Shown here piece by piece: positions 36,485 through 45,379 of a DNA stretch of 64,000 bases. Each line of letters starts with the position of its first letter. Within the stretch, counting starts at the first letter, position 1. The notes beneath the pieces are model-generated. The model searched no databases and was not told where the DNA came from. It saw nothing but the letters and a program-made list of their open reading frames with translations. Source of the stretch: Pseudomonadota bacterium (GTDB taxonomy: Bacteria > Pseudomonadota > Alphaproteobacteria > Rhizobiales > Rhizobiaceae); the NCBI GenBank assembly GCA_023457435.1, contig JAEWLS010000026.1, forward strand, positions 5,676 to 69,675, given 5' to 3'. The position numbers were made by a program, and so were the translations under genes.

Positions 36485-38225
36485 GCTATCGCGCGCGATT
36501 TCGGCCGTCCGTAAGGCGCTCGTGGGCGTCTTCATCCTGTCGGGAGTAACCTCCCTGCTCATGTTGGCGCTTCCGGTGTACATGACGCAGGTCTTCATGC
36601 ACGTTCTGCCGAGTCGCAGCGTCGAGACGCTGATCGCGCTTTCGGCAATGGCGGCCCTGGCCTTCTTCCTTCTGAGCGTCTTCGACGGCGTGCGACAGAC
36701 CATGCTGGCGCGGCTCGGAGCGCGATACGAAGCGCTGCTGTCGGGCCCGGTCGTCTTTGCTCATTTTCTCGACCAGACGCGGGACGCGGCATCCGGCGCC
36801 GAACTGATGCAGGACATCCGGCAGATACGGACATTCCTGGGATCGCGCGCACTGGCGGCCATCACGGAAGCACCGTTCATGGTGATCTTCCTGGTCCTGC
36901 TTTTCATAATAGACCCCGCAATCGGCTGGCTGACGATGGCGGGCATGGCGCTGATGGTGGTGACGACCATCGTCCAGCAGTCGGCCTTGAACGATCGCAT
37001 CAAGGCCCAAAGCGATGCGACCCGCAACGCGAATAGAATTCTTCAGGCCCATATCGACCAGGCCGAAACCGTCCGGATCATGGGCCTCCAGAAGAACACG
37101 ATGGAGCGCTGGGGGGAGCCAGCCGCACGGGCGCTGTCAACCTACATCTCTTCGGAGACGGCTGGTGCCTTCTACGGCGGAATCTCGCGGTTCCTGAGGT
37201 TCGGGCTACAGGCTGCCGTTCTCGGCTACGGCGCCTACCTTGCCATCCAGGGGCTGGTTGCTCCGATCGTCGTATTCGCAGCCATGATGATCTCAGGGCG
37301 CGCCCTAGCACCGCTGGACGGGCTCGTCGGCTCGTGGAGCGCGCTGATGAATGCGTGGAATGCGCACAAACGTGTCCGCGACAACCTGACTGGCTTCTAT
37401 GTGCAGCCCGATCGCCATGAGCTGCCGGCGCCGGAAGGCCGTATCCAGGTCACGAACCTCATTTATGGCCCTCGCGCGGGCCAAGAGCCGGTCATAAAGC
37501 GCATTTCCTTCGAGGTACTGCCAGGCGAGACGCTCGCTATCATCGGCCCAAGCGGTGCCGGCAAGTCGACGTTGCTGAGGCTGATTGCGGGGGGGTTACG
37601 ACCATCGTCTGGTTCGATCCGGCTCGATCGCGCGGAACTCTCGAACTGGAATCCGATCCAGCTCGGCCGCCACGTCGGATACGTGCCGCAGAGCGTCGAC
37701 TTCCTGCCAGGCACCGTCGCGCAGAACATCGCGCGCTTCAATCCCGACGCCGACGACAAGGACGTCGTGGCGGCGGCGATCGAATCCGGCGTCCACAACA
37801 TGATCCTCGGCTTCCCGCAGGGATACGACACGCAGCTCAGCAAGGACGGCTTCATGCCATCCGGCGGCCAGAAGCAGCTGCTGGCGCTGGCGCGCGCGTT
37901 CTACAAGCAGCCGAACCTGCTGTTCCTCGACGAACCCAACGCCAATCTGGACGCCGATGGCGACGTGACGCTGGTCAAGGCGCTGCAAAAGGCGCGCGAG
38001 AGGAAGGCGACGGTCGTCATCGTCACGCAGCGGCCGAACCTCCTCCAAATTTGCGACAAGGTTCTGGTGCTCAAGGGCGGCTTCATCGAGAATTTCGGCC
38101 CGGCAAGCGATATCAGGCCGAAAGTCGTCCCACAGAGCCCGGAACGGGCCATCACGGCCAAGAAGCCTGCGGAAGCCATCGCCGCGCCTGAAAAGAACGG
38201 TACCGCGAAAGAGATTGCAGGATGA
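36477..38225 (+). CDS. prsD: Type I secretion ABC permease/ATPase (PrsD-like)
   Basis: 582-residue inner-membrane ABC protein. Six-helix transmembrane domain (about 15-300), then ATPase with Walker A GPSGAGKS (357-364), signature SGGQK (462-466) and Walker B LLFLDE (481-486). VLPSRSVETLIALS is typical of PrsD/AprD transporters of RTX cargo. No good ATG exists: TTG at 36477 (TELSRAISAVRKAL) matches the family start; an ATG at 36387 in frame gives an unlikely 30-residue extension. ATGA overlap with the fusion protein gene. Confidence 0.9.
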   Translation: MTELSRAISAVRKALVGVFILSGVTSLLMLALPVYMTQVFMHVLPSRSVETLIALSAMAALAFFLLSVFDGVRQTMLARLGARYEALLSGPVVFAHFLDQTRDAASGAELMQDIRQIRTFLGSRALAAITEAPFMVIFLVLLFIIDPAIGWLTMAGMALMVVTTIVQQSALNDRIKAQSDATRNANRILQAHIDQAETVRIMGLQKNTMERWGEPAARALSTYISSETAGAFYGGISRFLRFGLQAAVLGYGAYLAIQGLVAPIVVFAAMMISGRALAPLDGLVGSWSALMNAWNAHKRVRDNLTGFYVQPDRHELPAPEGRIQVTNLIYGPRAGQEPVIKRISFEVLPGETLAIIGPSGAGKSTLLRLIAGGLRPSSGSIRLDRAELSNWNPIQLGRHVGYVPQSVDFLPGTVAQNIARFNPDADDKDVVAAAIESGVHNMILGFPQGYDTQLSKDGFMPSGGQKQLLALARAFYKQPNLLFLDEPNANLDADGDVTLVKALQKARERKATVVIVTQRPNLLQICDKVLVLKGGFIENFGPASDIRPKVVPQSPERAITAKKPAEAIAAPEKNGTAKEIAG

Positions 38226-39586
38226 GCAAGCAGCTGACGACCTCCGACCTCGCGAAGAAATCCGCCGCCTCCGGTCCTTTCTACCATGCGTGGCACAAGG
38301 ACGTGCGGTTCACGTCGTCGGCATGGTCGCGGGCGCTGATGGGCGGGACGATGCTGTTCGTGCTGGCCGGCTCGGTCTGGGCGGCGACCGCGCCGATTGA
38401 CATGGCCTTCACCAGCGCCGGGCGGCTGGTGGCGCAGGGCAAGAACCGCGTCGTCGACCATCTCGAGGGCGGCATCGTCAAGGAGGTGCTGGTCATCGAG
38501 GGCGACCGCGTCGAAAAGGACCAGCTGCTCGCGGTGATGGACGTCACGGCGGCCTCCGCCAACCTCTCCAACGCCTCGCGCCAGCGCGACTTCAAGCGCG
38601 TCGAGCTCGCCCGCTACGTCGCCGAGCAGAACGGCCTCGCCGAGATCGCCTGGGGCGACGACCTCGACGCCAGGATGGGCGGCTCGCAGGAGCTGCGCGA
38701 CGCCGCCAGCACGCAGAGCGCCGAGTTCGCGGCGAAGCAGAAGGAGATGGCCTCGACGGTCGAGATCCTCAACCAGCGCATCAAGTCCAATTCGGAGCTG
38801 ATCGAGAGCCTGACCGCGCTCAAGCTCGAGCGCGAGAAGCGGATCGTCGACACGCAGGAAGAGGTCAACGTTTCCAACGAGATGATGAATCAGGGGCTGA
38901 CGACGCGCGACCGCAATTTCGCGCTGAAGCGCCAGCTCGCCAACGACCAGGACCAGCTGCGCACGACGATCATCCAGATCGACGAGAAGCGCAACGTCGT
39001 CAACGAGGCGCGCGAGACGCTGACCCGCATCACCTCGCAGCGCGCCAACCAGGTCGCCGAGGCGATCCTGCGGCTGCGCAAGGAGATCGTCGATTTCGAG
39101 GAGAAGATCCGCGCCTTCAGCGCGATCGTCGAGCGCGCCGAGATCCGCGCGCCGATCGGCGGCGTCGTCGTCGAGGTCGCGACCAACACCGTCAATCAGG
39201 TGATCAAGCCGGGCGATCCGCTGATCGAGATCTTTCCGAGCGACCTGCCGCTGGCGATCGAGGCCCAGGTCGAGCCGCGCTACATCGACAATCTGCTGAT
39301 GGGCCAGCATGTCGCCGTACAGTTCAACTCGCGCGACCGCTCGAAGTCGTCGGTGATGATCGACGGAAAGGTCAACTACGTCGCCCGCGATTCCGTGCAG
39401 AACCAGCAGACCGGCATGTTCCATTACACGGTGCGCGCCACGCTCGACCCGGAATCGATCAAGAAGTACGGCGAGCTGGTCCCCGGCAATCTGGCGACGG
39501 TCTACTTCCAGCTCGAGAAGCAGACCTTTCTGGAGTACCTGATCGCGCCGTACCGCGACGTTTCGGACAAGGCGTTCACGGGGTAG
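38222..39586 (+). CDS. prsE: Type I secretion membrane fusion protein (HlyD/PrsE-like)
   Basis: 454-residue periplasmic adaptor. Short cytoplasmic N-terminus, one membrane helix near residues 40-58, lipoyl half motif RLVAQGKNRVVDHLEGGIVKE, long coiled coil (about 110-330), second lipoyl half RAPIGGVVVEVA, then the beta-barrel. It links the ABC protein to an outer-membrane TolC, not encoded here. Likely cargo are the repeat-only RTX proteins at 42755 and 62688. Followed by a 247-base repeat-containing gap. Confidence 0.93.
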   Translation: MSKQLTTSDLAKKSAASGPFYHAWHKDVRFTSSAWSRALMGGTMLFVLAGSVWAATAPIDMAFTSAGRLVAQGKNRVVDHLEGGIVKEVLVIEGDRVEKDQLLAVMDVTAASANLSNASRQRDFKRVELARYVAEQNGLAEIAWGDDLDARMGGSQELRDAASTQSAEFAAKQKEMASTVEILNQRIKSNSELIESLTALKLEREKRIVDTQEEVNVSNEMMNQGLTTRDRNFALKRQLANDQDQLRTTIIQIDEKRNVVNEARETLTRITSQRANQVAEAILRLRKEIVDFEEKIRAFSAIVERAEIRAPIGGVVVEVATNTVNQVIKPGDPLIEIFPSDLPLAIEAQVEPRYIDNLLMGQHVAVQFNSRDRSKSSVMIDGKVNYVARDSVQNQQTGMFHYTVRATLDPESIKKYGELVPGNLATVYFQLEKQTFLEYLIAPYRDVSDKAFTG

Positions 39587-39604
39587 GTTTCGCGGGACCG
39601 TTGG

Positions 39605-39726
39605 CTCTTTTCCGGCCTGCGGCCGGCGCTCGTCACCCCCTCTCTTGCGATTTCTAACACTTAGGCTCGTGAAGAACTTGCCTAAGATGTTGAAATCGCT
39701 TTCTCCCCCACGAGGGGGGAGATAAG
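39605..39726. repeat. Intergenic palindromic (RIME/REP-like) element
   Basis: The gap after prsE holds nested palindromes: a CCGGCC/GGCCGG stem at 39612-39626, an imperfect 20-base inverted repeat at 39647-39666 and 39680-39699 (16 of 20 pair, both containing a CTTAGG/CCTAAG core), and a CTCCCCC/GGGGGAG stem at 39703-39721. The architecture resembles mosaic palindromic repeats scattered through Rhizobiales genomes. No transposase is present. It may also end the prsDE transcript. Confidence 0.5.
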
Positions 39727-39833
39727 AGCTACCGCGAAATCTATCCACGCTTTCCGTGCATCGACTATGCTTCATGAGCATGTCCGTCGGCTTGGCCGCG
39801 GACGTGGTTTGAGATGGTCGATGGAGAGAAGAC

Positions 39834-40886
39834 ATGCCTGACCAGGACGGAAATATCGTCATCACGGCGACGCTGCTTCAATCCAAGGTCGATGCGATGG
39901 GGATCGTGCGCATCGAGCAGCCGCTGAGGGCGCTGGAGAGGCTCGGCGGCTTCAAGATCGCGGACATCGCCAAGAACCCGCGCATCGGCAAGGGCGGCCG
40001 CGATATCTTCATCTGGCAGCGGCCTACGCTCACCGACGAATTCCTGCCGTTCTACCGCAAGATCTTGAGCACGCACCGCGTGTTCGTCGTGGAGTACGAT
40101 GACCACCCCGATGCATTCCCCAACCTGAAGGCAACGAACTATCGTGCCTTTCGCGCGGCACATGCCGTCCGGGTCTCGACGCCGATGCTGGCGGACCTCG
40201 TAAGGCCGCATAATCCCAACGTGTTCGTATCGCCGAACGCCATCGACACGCTCCCGCCTTACCGCCCGGTGCAAGGCAGGCCAAAAGCCTTGCGGCTGTT
40301 TTTCGGGGCAGTAAACAGGGAGAAGGACTGGGCGCCCTATATGGACACGCTAAACAGCGTGATCTCGCCTTACACGCCGGACCAGTTGCAGGTTCATGTC
40401 GTCCATGACCACGCGTTCTTCGATCAGGTCCAGGCGCAGGACAAGCTGTTCTTTCCCCTCCTACCCTACGCCGACTATCAATATCTGCTCGGAAAGGCCG
40501 ACATCGCCTGGCTGCCCTTACGCGATACGCCGTTCAACCGCGCCAAGAGCGATCTGAAGTTCATCGAGTGCGCGGCCCATTCCGTCGCCGTGCTGGCCGG
40601 CCGGACCGTTTATGAAAGTTCGGTCGAAAACGGCCGAACCGGCATGATCTACGATACGCCAAAGGAGTTCGGGCGAAAGCTGAAGCAATTGCTGGGGGAT
40701 GCGGGTCTGCGTGGAGACCTGTCGCGTCGAGCTCACGATTACGTCGCTGCCAACCGGGTGCGAACAGCGGCCATCGATGCCGAGGCGGAGTGGTATCGAT
40801 CTCTGCTAATAAACGCCGACGAGTTGGAAGCTCGGCGGCAGGGGCGGCTTGGAGCCGAGCCGGACTGGCGAGTTGCGGTCAGCTAA
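39834..40886 (+). CDS. Glycosyltransferase-like protein (GT-B)
   Basis: 350-residue protein with a GT-B look: ITATLLQSKVDAMGIVRI at the start, a mid-domain VFVVEYDDHPDAFPN, and a C-terminal donor-binding part with LRLFFGAVNREKDWAPYM, PLLPYADYQYLLGKADIAWLPL and KFIECAAHSVAVLAG. It belongs with GT1/GT4-like enzymes of polysaccharide loci, but the specificity is unknown. Separate transcription unit after the palindromic element; converges with the FkbM gene with an 8-base overlap. Confidence 0.75.
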   Translation: MPDQDGNIVITATLLQSKVDAMGIVRIEQPLRALERLGGFKIADIAKNPRIGKGGRDIFIWQRPTLTDEFLPFYRKILSTHRVFVVEYDDHPDAFPNLKATNYRAFRAAHAVRVSTPMLADLVRPHNPNVFVSPNAIDTLPPYRPVQGRPKALRLFFGAVNREKDWAPYMDTLNSVISPYTPDQLQVHVVHDHAFFDQVQAQDKLFFPLLPYADYQYLLGKADIAWLPLRDTPFNRAKSDLKFIECAAHSVAVLAGRTVYESSVENGRTGMIYDTPKEFGRKLKQLLGDAGLRGDLSRRAHDYVAANRVRTAAIDAEAEWYRSLLINADELEARRQGRLGAEPDWRVAVS

Positions 40887-41703
40887 CGAGGTGGGCCACT
40901 TCAGCGAAGTCTGATGCGATCTTCAAGTTTACGGGACGTTCTGTGCCTTTCGGGAAACAGATCACATTGATATCCGACTTGTCGCCGTAGAGGTTCTGAG
41001 GGTTCCGGAAAAAATTGTTTGGATTCCAATGCGGCTCTGCGTGCCAGAAAACATCGTAATCGAAAGCAGTTACGACTTCGCGAACCTGGTGAAAGCGCTC
41101 AGGGGTATTCGCTTCAATATACATCACAGGGCGATGCCGCGTGATTGTTTGCTGCATACCTCGTAGCGCAGCCGGCTCGCTACCCTCGATGTCCATCTTC
41201 ACAAGCCGCAAACGTGGCAGTCCAGATAGGACGTCATCAATTTTGTATCGAGGCGTCGAGTCAAAACGCCGACCTTCCGGGATGCCAGCAGCATAACTCG
41301 TCCCCCCGCTGTTGCGCACCTCATGCCAAGGAGTGTCAGTGATCAACACATCGCCGGAACGCTCACCGACTAGGCAGTTATGTGCAACAACATTTAGCAG
41401 ACCGTTCAAATATATGTTGGCACAAAGGTTATGGAAAATCTTTCTCTGCGCTTCAAATGCAATTACCCTTCCATTCGCGCCCACCGTTCTAGCAAGCGGC
41501 ACTGTAAGGGTACCAATGTGGGCCCCCACATCCAAAACTATGTCGCCGGCGCCCAGAAGAGTTCGCATCAGTGCGAATTCTTGTTCGGCCCACTCACCGT
41601 ACGTAGCAAAAAGTCGGCCAATCATATCGTTCGGATAGAACGCAAATGTTCCATAGCGCCCAGTGACAAGTTGTGGGCCATTCCGCAGAGCAACTGAAAA
41701 CAA
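40879..41703 (-). CDS. FkbM family methyltransferase
   Basis: 274-residue SAM-dependent methyltransferase of the FkbM type. Motif I is IVLDVGAHIGTLTVPLA and the typical acidic motif is RLVKMDIEGSEPAALRGM. It likely O-methylates a sugar or a lipid-linked glycan. TTG start supported by AAGGAAGTGAG just upstream. Base composition is clearly lower in GC than surrounding genes, suggesting acquisition with the next gene. Confidence 0.85.
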   Translation of the reverse strand: MFSVALRNGPQLVTGRYGTFAFYPNDMIGRLFATYGEWAEQEFALMRTLLGAGDIVLDVGAHIGTLTVPLARTVGANGRVIAFEAQRKIFHNLCANIYLNGLLNVVAHNCLVGERSGDVLITDTPWHEVRNSGGTSYAAGIPEGRRFDSTPRYKIDDVLSGLPRLRLVKMDIEGSEPAALRGMQQTITRHRPVMYIEANTPERFHQVREVVTAFDYDVFWHAEPHWNPNNFFRNPQNLYGDKSDINVICFPKGTERPVNLKIASDFAEVAHLVS

Positions 41704-41715
41704 CTCACTTCCTTT

Positions 41716-42693
41716 CTATCGGCCGAGAATATCAGCCACCTGCTTGAAAAATACACTCTTCTCGCCGCGAACTAACTGCCGAAATGCAGCTTGGTCATTC
41801 CAAGTAACGGAGGGTTCATCTAGCGCCGCCCTTATTCTTCGATAAAGAGAGCCAGACCCAACATCCTCAGTCGAGAAACGATAGTAATTCGGTATAGGGT
41901 AATCGTAGTAGTATGCTGCAGCACCCCGATTATGTATGAAGATAGTGCAGCCGCTACCGGCAGCCTCTCGCGGCATACACTCGCGTCCTGGAAAGTGGCT
42001 AAAATCGACGTAGAGTAACGTTTCTCTGAAAGTGCACCATACATCCCGCCGTGTAAGTCCGGCTATGGCCTGCGCCTTAAGGTCGGGATGGCGTAGAAAA
42101 AACTCGGCAGCGAGAGCAGCCCCCTTTTTGGGGTTATAGGCTATGCCCAGCCCTTTGTTCGGCTGTCGTGAACGCCATGTTGTGAACTGATCGTCAGTGT
42201 AATCAGACAGGAGGTAAGGCCGCTCGGCCCCGCTCTTGCCTATCGCAGTTCGGGCGTACTGAGTGGGACAAAAATGGATAAGCTCAGTATCTGCAAAGAA
42301 TTGATCGTGAAAACCCTTATCTCGCAACTTGCTGCTTGCATGATAGGCATTGTCCACCGCCAGCCACCATATAGCGACGCGGGATGGCCTAAACATGCTG
42401 TAGAGTGATGCGCGCACCTCCGGTACTACGACAAGGTGCGTAGGTGTCGATTTCCAACCTCTGGACGGAATTGGGTTGTACTTGTCGTACGCAGACAGGC
42501 ACGGGTTCGCAGTCGGCTGTTTGCAGACTACGTGATCCCCCATTACGGCGATCTCACCGCCACCACCGTAATACGCAATCTCGGTTTCTACGCCGGCCAG
42601 ATTGAAAGCGTGCGCAAGCTGATGTATCGCCTGCGGCCCTCCGGTGATCGCTACCGGACATAGAAGTGTAGCAGTGCGTATATCAGAAAGCAT
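41716..42693 (-). CDS. Unrecognised protein, possibly a glycosyltransferase
   Basis: 325-residue soluble protein of a family I do not recognise with certainty. The start LLCPVAITGGPQAIHQLAHAF looks like a GT-B first strand and glycine loop; ESGAxx-type donor motifs are not obvious, though ECMPREAAGSGCTIFIHNRGAA resembles the donor-site helix of GT4-like enzymes. Lower GC than neighbours. It lies 12 bases from the FkbM gene on the same strand and so probably works with it. Confidence 0.55.
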   Translation of the reverse strand: MLSDIRTATLLCPVAITGGPQAIHQLAHAFNLAGVETEIAYYGGGGEIAVMGDHVVCKQPTANPCLSAYDKYNPIPSRGWKSTPTHLVVVPEVRASLYSMFRPSRVAIWWLAVDNAYHASSKLRDKGFHDQFFADTELIHFCPTQYARTAIGKSGAERPYLLSDYTDDQFTTWRSRQPNKGLGIAYNPKKGAALAAEFFLRHPDLKAQAIAGLTRRDVWCTFRETLLYVDFSHFPGRECMPREAAGSGCTIFIHNRGAAAYYYDYPIPNYYRFSTEDVGSGSLYRRIRAALDEPSVTWNDQAAFRQLVRGEKSVFFKQVADILGR

Positions 42694-42705
42694 TATTCAA
42701 CAACC

Positions 42706-42734
42706 AAAAAGAAAGGGGCCTTACGGCCCCTTTC
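42706..42734 (-). terminator. Rho-independent terminator of the RTX gene
   Basis: A perfect 10-bp stem (arms 42711-42720 and 42725-42734, loop of four) is followed on the minus strand by TTTTT. It lies just after the stop of the RTX gene at 42755, so it ends that single-gene transcript before the next gene at 42693. Confidence 0.85.
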
Positions 42735-42754
42735 CAAGTCAACAGAGAATTCGA

Positions 42755-43975
42755 TTACACAACAATGTAATCGGCTGCTGTGAACGTCGTTACACCTGTG
42801 AGCTCGACGTCATAGTTACCGTCCGCGTCGATATCAACGCGGATGTTTCCACCCACAACCTGCGTGACCGGGGCGTTAGTAGTGACGATCAGCTTGTCGG
42901 CGCCGGCAGTGTTGAAGTCGGTGACGACCGCAAGTACGGAGTCAGCGAGGTTGCCACCGGTGCGGAAGTCGAAGATGTCCGTGCCGCCGCCGCCAGTGAT
43001 GGTATCGAGATCACCGCCGTAGAAAACGTCAGCGCCGAGTCCACCAACAACGGAGTCCGCGGCAGCGTCGCCACCACTGTAGACTGTGTTTGCGCCGTCG
43101 CCGGTCACGATGGTGTCGTTACCCGCACCGCCGCCGATTGTGTCGTTGCCGACGCCAGCGGTGATGCTGTCATTGCCGTCACCACCGTACCCGAGGTTCG
43201 CACCAGCTGCGAGGGCAATATTATCGTTGCCCGCGCCACCGTAGGCAGTGTCAGCGTCTGCACCACCGGTGTAGGTGTCATTGCCAGCACCACCGTAAAC
43301 GATGTTTGCGCCGGTTCCGCCGACCATTACGTCGTCACCATCGCCACCGCCAATCGTATCCGCGTCAGCGCCACCAGTTAGGGTGTCTTTACCTGCACCG
43401 CCGTAGATTACGTTATTGCCAGCGCCGCCCGTGACAATGTCGTCTCCATCACCAGCGGTGATGACGTCATTGCCGCCGTCGCCGGCGATCACATCGTTTC
43501 CAGCACCGCCGCCGATCGTATCGGCATCATCGCCACCATTGATGGTGTCCTTACCGGCGCCGCCATAGATCATGTCGCTGCCCGTGCCGCCATCGATGGA
43601 ATCGTCGCCATCGCCACCCCACAGAGTGTCGTTGCCGGCATCGCCATCGAGCGTGTCGTTCTCGGTGCCACCATACACGACGTCGGCAGCGTCACCCGTG
43701 GTGATCGAGTCGGAACCAGCGCCACCGCCGACCGTGCTGCTTCCCGTCGAGGCGGGCGCAACTAGGAAGTCGTTGCCGTTACCGAAATAGATTTCAGAAG
43801 CCCCAGCACCAACAGCGAGATACACGCTGTCATTACCGTCGCCGGCAAGAACCGCGTCCTTCTTACCATCAGCACCGAGGGTGATGGAATCGTCGCCAGC
43901 GAGACCACCGATGAGGTCTTCCGCGCTGCTGTCGTTGATCGTATCATTACCGGCTGTGCCGTTAATGTTAGCCAT
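42755..43975 (-). CDS. RTX calcium-binding repeat protein
   Basis: 406-residue protein composed nearly wholly of glycine/aspartate-rich RTX nonapeptides such as GGAGNDTIGGGAGNDVI. No catalytic domain is seen. The C-terminus (about 350-406) lacks repeats and ends DYIVV, like type I secretion signals with hydrophobic final residues. Calcium-dependent folding outside the cell is expected; likely cargo of PrsDE. GAGAGGAAC precedes the start. It has its own promoter and terminator, so it is a monocistronic unit within the glycan locus. Confidence 0.92.
   Translation of the reverse strand: MANINGTAGNDTINDSSAEDLIGGLAGDDSITLGADGKKDAVLAGDGNDSVYLAVGAGASEIYFGNGNDFLVAPASTGSSTVGGGAGSDSITTGDAADVVYGGTENDTLDGDAGNDTLWGGDGDDSIDGGTGSDMIYGGAGKDTINGGDDADTIGGGAGNDVIAGDGGNDVITAGDGDDIVTGGAGNNVIYGGAGKDTLTGGADADTIGGGDGDDVMVGGTGANIVYGGAGNDTYTGGADADTAYGGAGNDNIALAAGANLGYGGDGNDSITAGVGNDTIGGGAGNDTIVTGDGANTVYSGGDAAADSVVGGLGADVFYGGDLDTITGGGGTDIFDFRTGGNLADSVLAVVTDFNTAGADKLIVTTNAPVTQVVGGNIRVDIDADGNYDVELTGVTTFTAADYIVV
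42945..43730 (-). repeat. RTX nonapeptide-coding tandem repeat
   Basis: Imperfect 27-base units encoding GGxGxDxhx nonapeptides (h hydrophobic), the calcium-binding parallel beta roll, within the 42755-43975 gene. Boundaries are approximate. The units differ at synonymous positions, so this is an old repeat rather than a recent expansion. Confidence 0.8.
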
Positions 43976-44060
43976 TGTAGTTCCTCTCCTTAGCTAAGAG
44001 AATTCAGTCCCTTCCGCGGCCCATCCGGAACGCATCGGTGCAGGGTCTAGCACGGTGCCG

Positions 44061-44089
44061 GGTATCGCGAAAGAGTGATTTCCTGTCAA
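44061..44089 (-). promoter_or_regulatory. Candidate promoter of the RTX gene
   Basis: A perfect TTGACA (44084-44089, minus strand) is 17 bases from a weaker GATACC (44061-44066). It would give a leader of about 80 bases before 43975. Upstream at 44150-44165 is a 16-base palindrome of 7-bp arms, TGCCGCA-TT-TGCGGCA, that could bind a regulator. Confidence 0.4.
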
Positions 44090-44149
44090 TCTCAAGCAAC
44101 ACAAGGCCTCGCACGGCCCCTTCGATATTGGCGATATGTTGCAATAATG

Positions 44150-44165
44150 TGCCGCATTTGCGGCA
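44150..44165. promoter_or_regulatory. Palindromic candidate operator upstream of the RTX promoter
   Basis: Two perfect 7-bp arms, TGCCGCA and TGCGGCA, separated by two bases, between the stop of the GT61 gene and the RTX promoter. No T-run follows on either strand in a useful direction, so an operator is likelier than a terminator. Confidence 0.35.
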
Positions 44166-44195
44166 AAACGAAAAATGCCGCCACCTTGCCGCCGT

Positions 44196-45377
44196 CTAGA
44201 GGCGGGATCGGCCGATTTCGGCCATCAAAAGCGCGGCTTTGCGCGCTTCCGCCACGTCAATGCCCCAATCGGGATGGGCCGGGGCCGCGCCATCAAAGAT
44301 CGTGCTCAGCCGTAAGAAGGCGTGAGGCAGGACCAAAGACCGATATAGGGCGCTATGCATGGGGCGCCAAGTGTCGGTCGGCTCCAGCTCGAGCACCGCT
44401 GCCGCGGGGCTGGCGAAGACAGCGTTGAACATGCCGGAGCCGGACGGGCCGACGATCACTGCGGCCTCGGCGAAGGCAGCCATGCGCTCGGCCAGAGGCA
44501 TCGATTCCGGCGAAATCTCCTCGAATCCCAGGGTTTGCAGCGCCGCGACGAGCTCGGATTCGTTGCGCATCACCCGGCGCGGGACGGCGGCGTTGAAGGC
44601 GCGGCGCGAAACGTAAAGCCGGCGATGGGGCGCGGCGCCTGCCGCTGGCGCGAGATCGGCCAGGCGACGGCGCAGCGGCGCGCCCAAGATGTTCGACTGG
44701 GCGGCAAGCGAGGGCACGATCGCATCGTCGAGCGCGTAGACGCGGGTGATGTCGTGCGCGACGATATTTCGGCCGGGGGCGAAGCGCGCGACGATCTCGA
44801 CCATCCAGGGCTGCTCCTGCGGGGCGAGCAGCGCCCTGCCCGCGGTTTCCGGCAGCTCGTCGAGCAACAGCAGCTTGGGGAGGATGCGGAACAGCCAGGA
44901 GCCGTAATTGCGCGATTCGGTCGAGCCGAGGACGACGACAGGCTCAGTGATTCGAATCGGCTCGACATCGGCGAGGCCGAGCGATTCGCCATCGCGGACG
45001 AGCGCCGGCGTCGCCTTGTACTCCTGCGGGAAGGACGACAGCGCCGCGGAGACGTCGAACCACGGTTTTGGCAGCAGGAAGGTGTCGTTGAAGAGATGGG
45101 CGGCGTCGGGATCGAGAATCGCGCGCTGGCCGGCGAGCAGGACGCCGCGCGCATGCAGCGCATAGCGCGGGCGGGCGACGAGCGGCGCGGGAAGCTCGCC
45201 CGGATCCGGCGGCGAGCCGATCGGCAGGCGCCTGCCCTCGGCGGCGAGCGGCTCAGCATGCGCGGTGCGGATGGCGCTGACGCGGTCGGTCAGCCGGTGC
45301 CAGGCCGGCGGGCCGTTCCACAGCTCGGCGCCACCCGCGAAGGGCATGATGCGGCGGCCGGCAAGGCGCGACGGCAC
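44196..45377 (-). CDS. Glycosyltransferase family 61
   Basis: 393-residue protein of the GT61 family (xylosyl/GlcNAc-type in plants, varied in bacteria). Core parts: FLLPKPWFDVSA, VVVLGSTESRNYGSWLF, RRLYVSRRAF, and the signature VIVGPSGSGMFNAVFASP with AVLELEPTD. Last gene of the long minus-strand rhamnose-sulfate operon. GTG at 45377 lies 2 bases after the sulfotransferase stop; ATG at 45347 is the alternative and would drop ten residues. Confidence 0.83.
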   Translation of the reverse strand: MPSRLAGRRIMPFAGGAELWNGPPAWHRLTDRVSAIRTAHAEPLAAEGRRLPIGSPPDPGELPAPLVARPRYALHARGVLLAGQRAILDPDAAHLFNDTFLLPKPWFDVSAALSSFPQEYKATPALVRDGESLGLADVEPIRITEPVVVLGSTESRNYGSWLFRILPKLLLLDELPETAGRALLAPQEQPWMVEIVARFAPGRNIVAHDITRVYALDDAIVPSLAAQSNILGAPLRRRLADLAPAAGAAPHRRLYVSRRAFNAAVPRRVMRNESELVAALQTLGFEEISPESMPLAERMAAFAEAAVIVGPSGSGMFNAVFASPAAAVLELEPTDTWRPMHSALYRSLVLPHAFLRLSTIFDGAAPAHPDWGIDVAEARKAALLMAEIGRSRL

Positions 45378-45379
45378 GG

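Noticed and set aside
37901..39865. Minus-strand frame of 654 codons opposite prsE
   Set aside because: The opposite strand encodes a complete HlyD-type protein with conserved lipoyl motifs and coiled coil; composition of the minus frame is that of a shadow.
42945..43730. Regularly spaced DNA repeats resembling a CRISPR array
   Set aside because: The 27-base period is continuous protein-coding RTX sequence; there are no alternating unique spacers.
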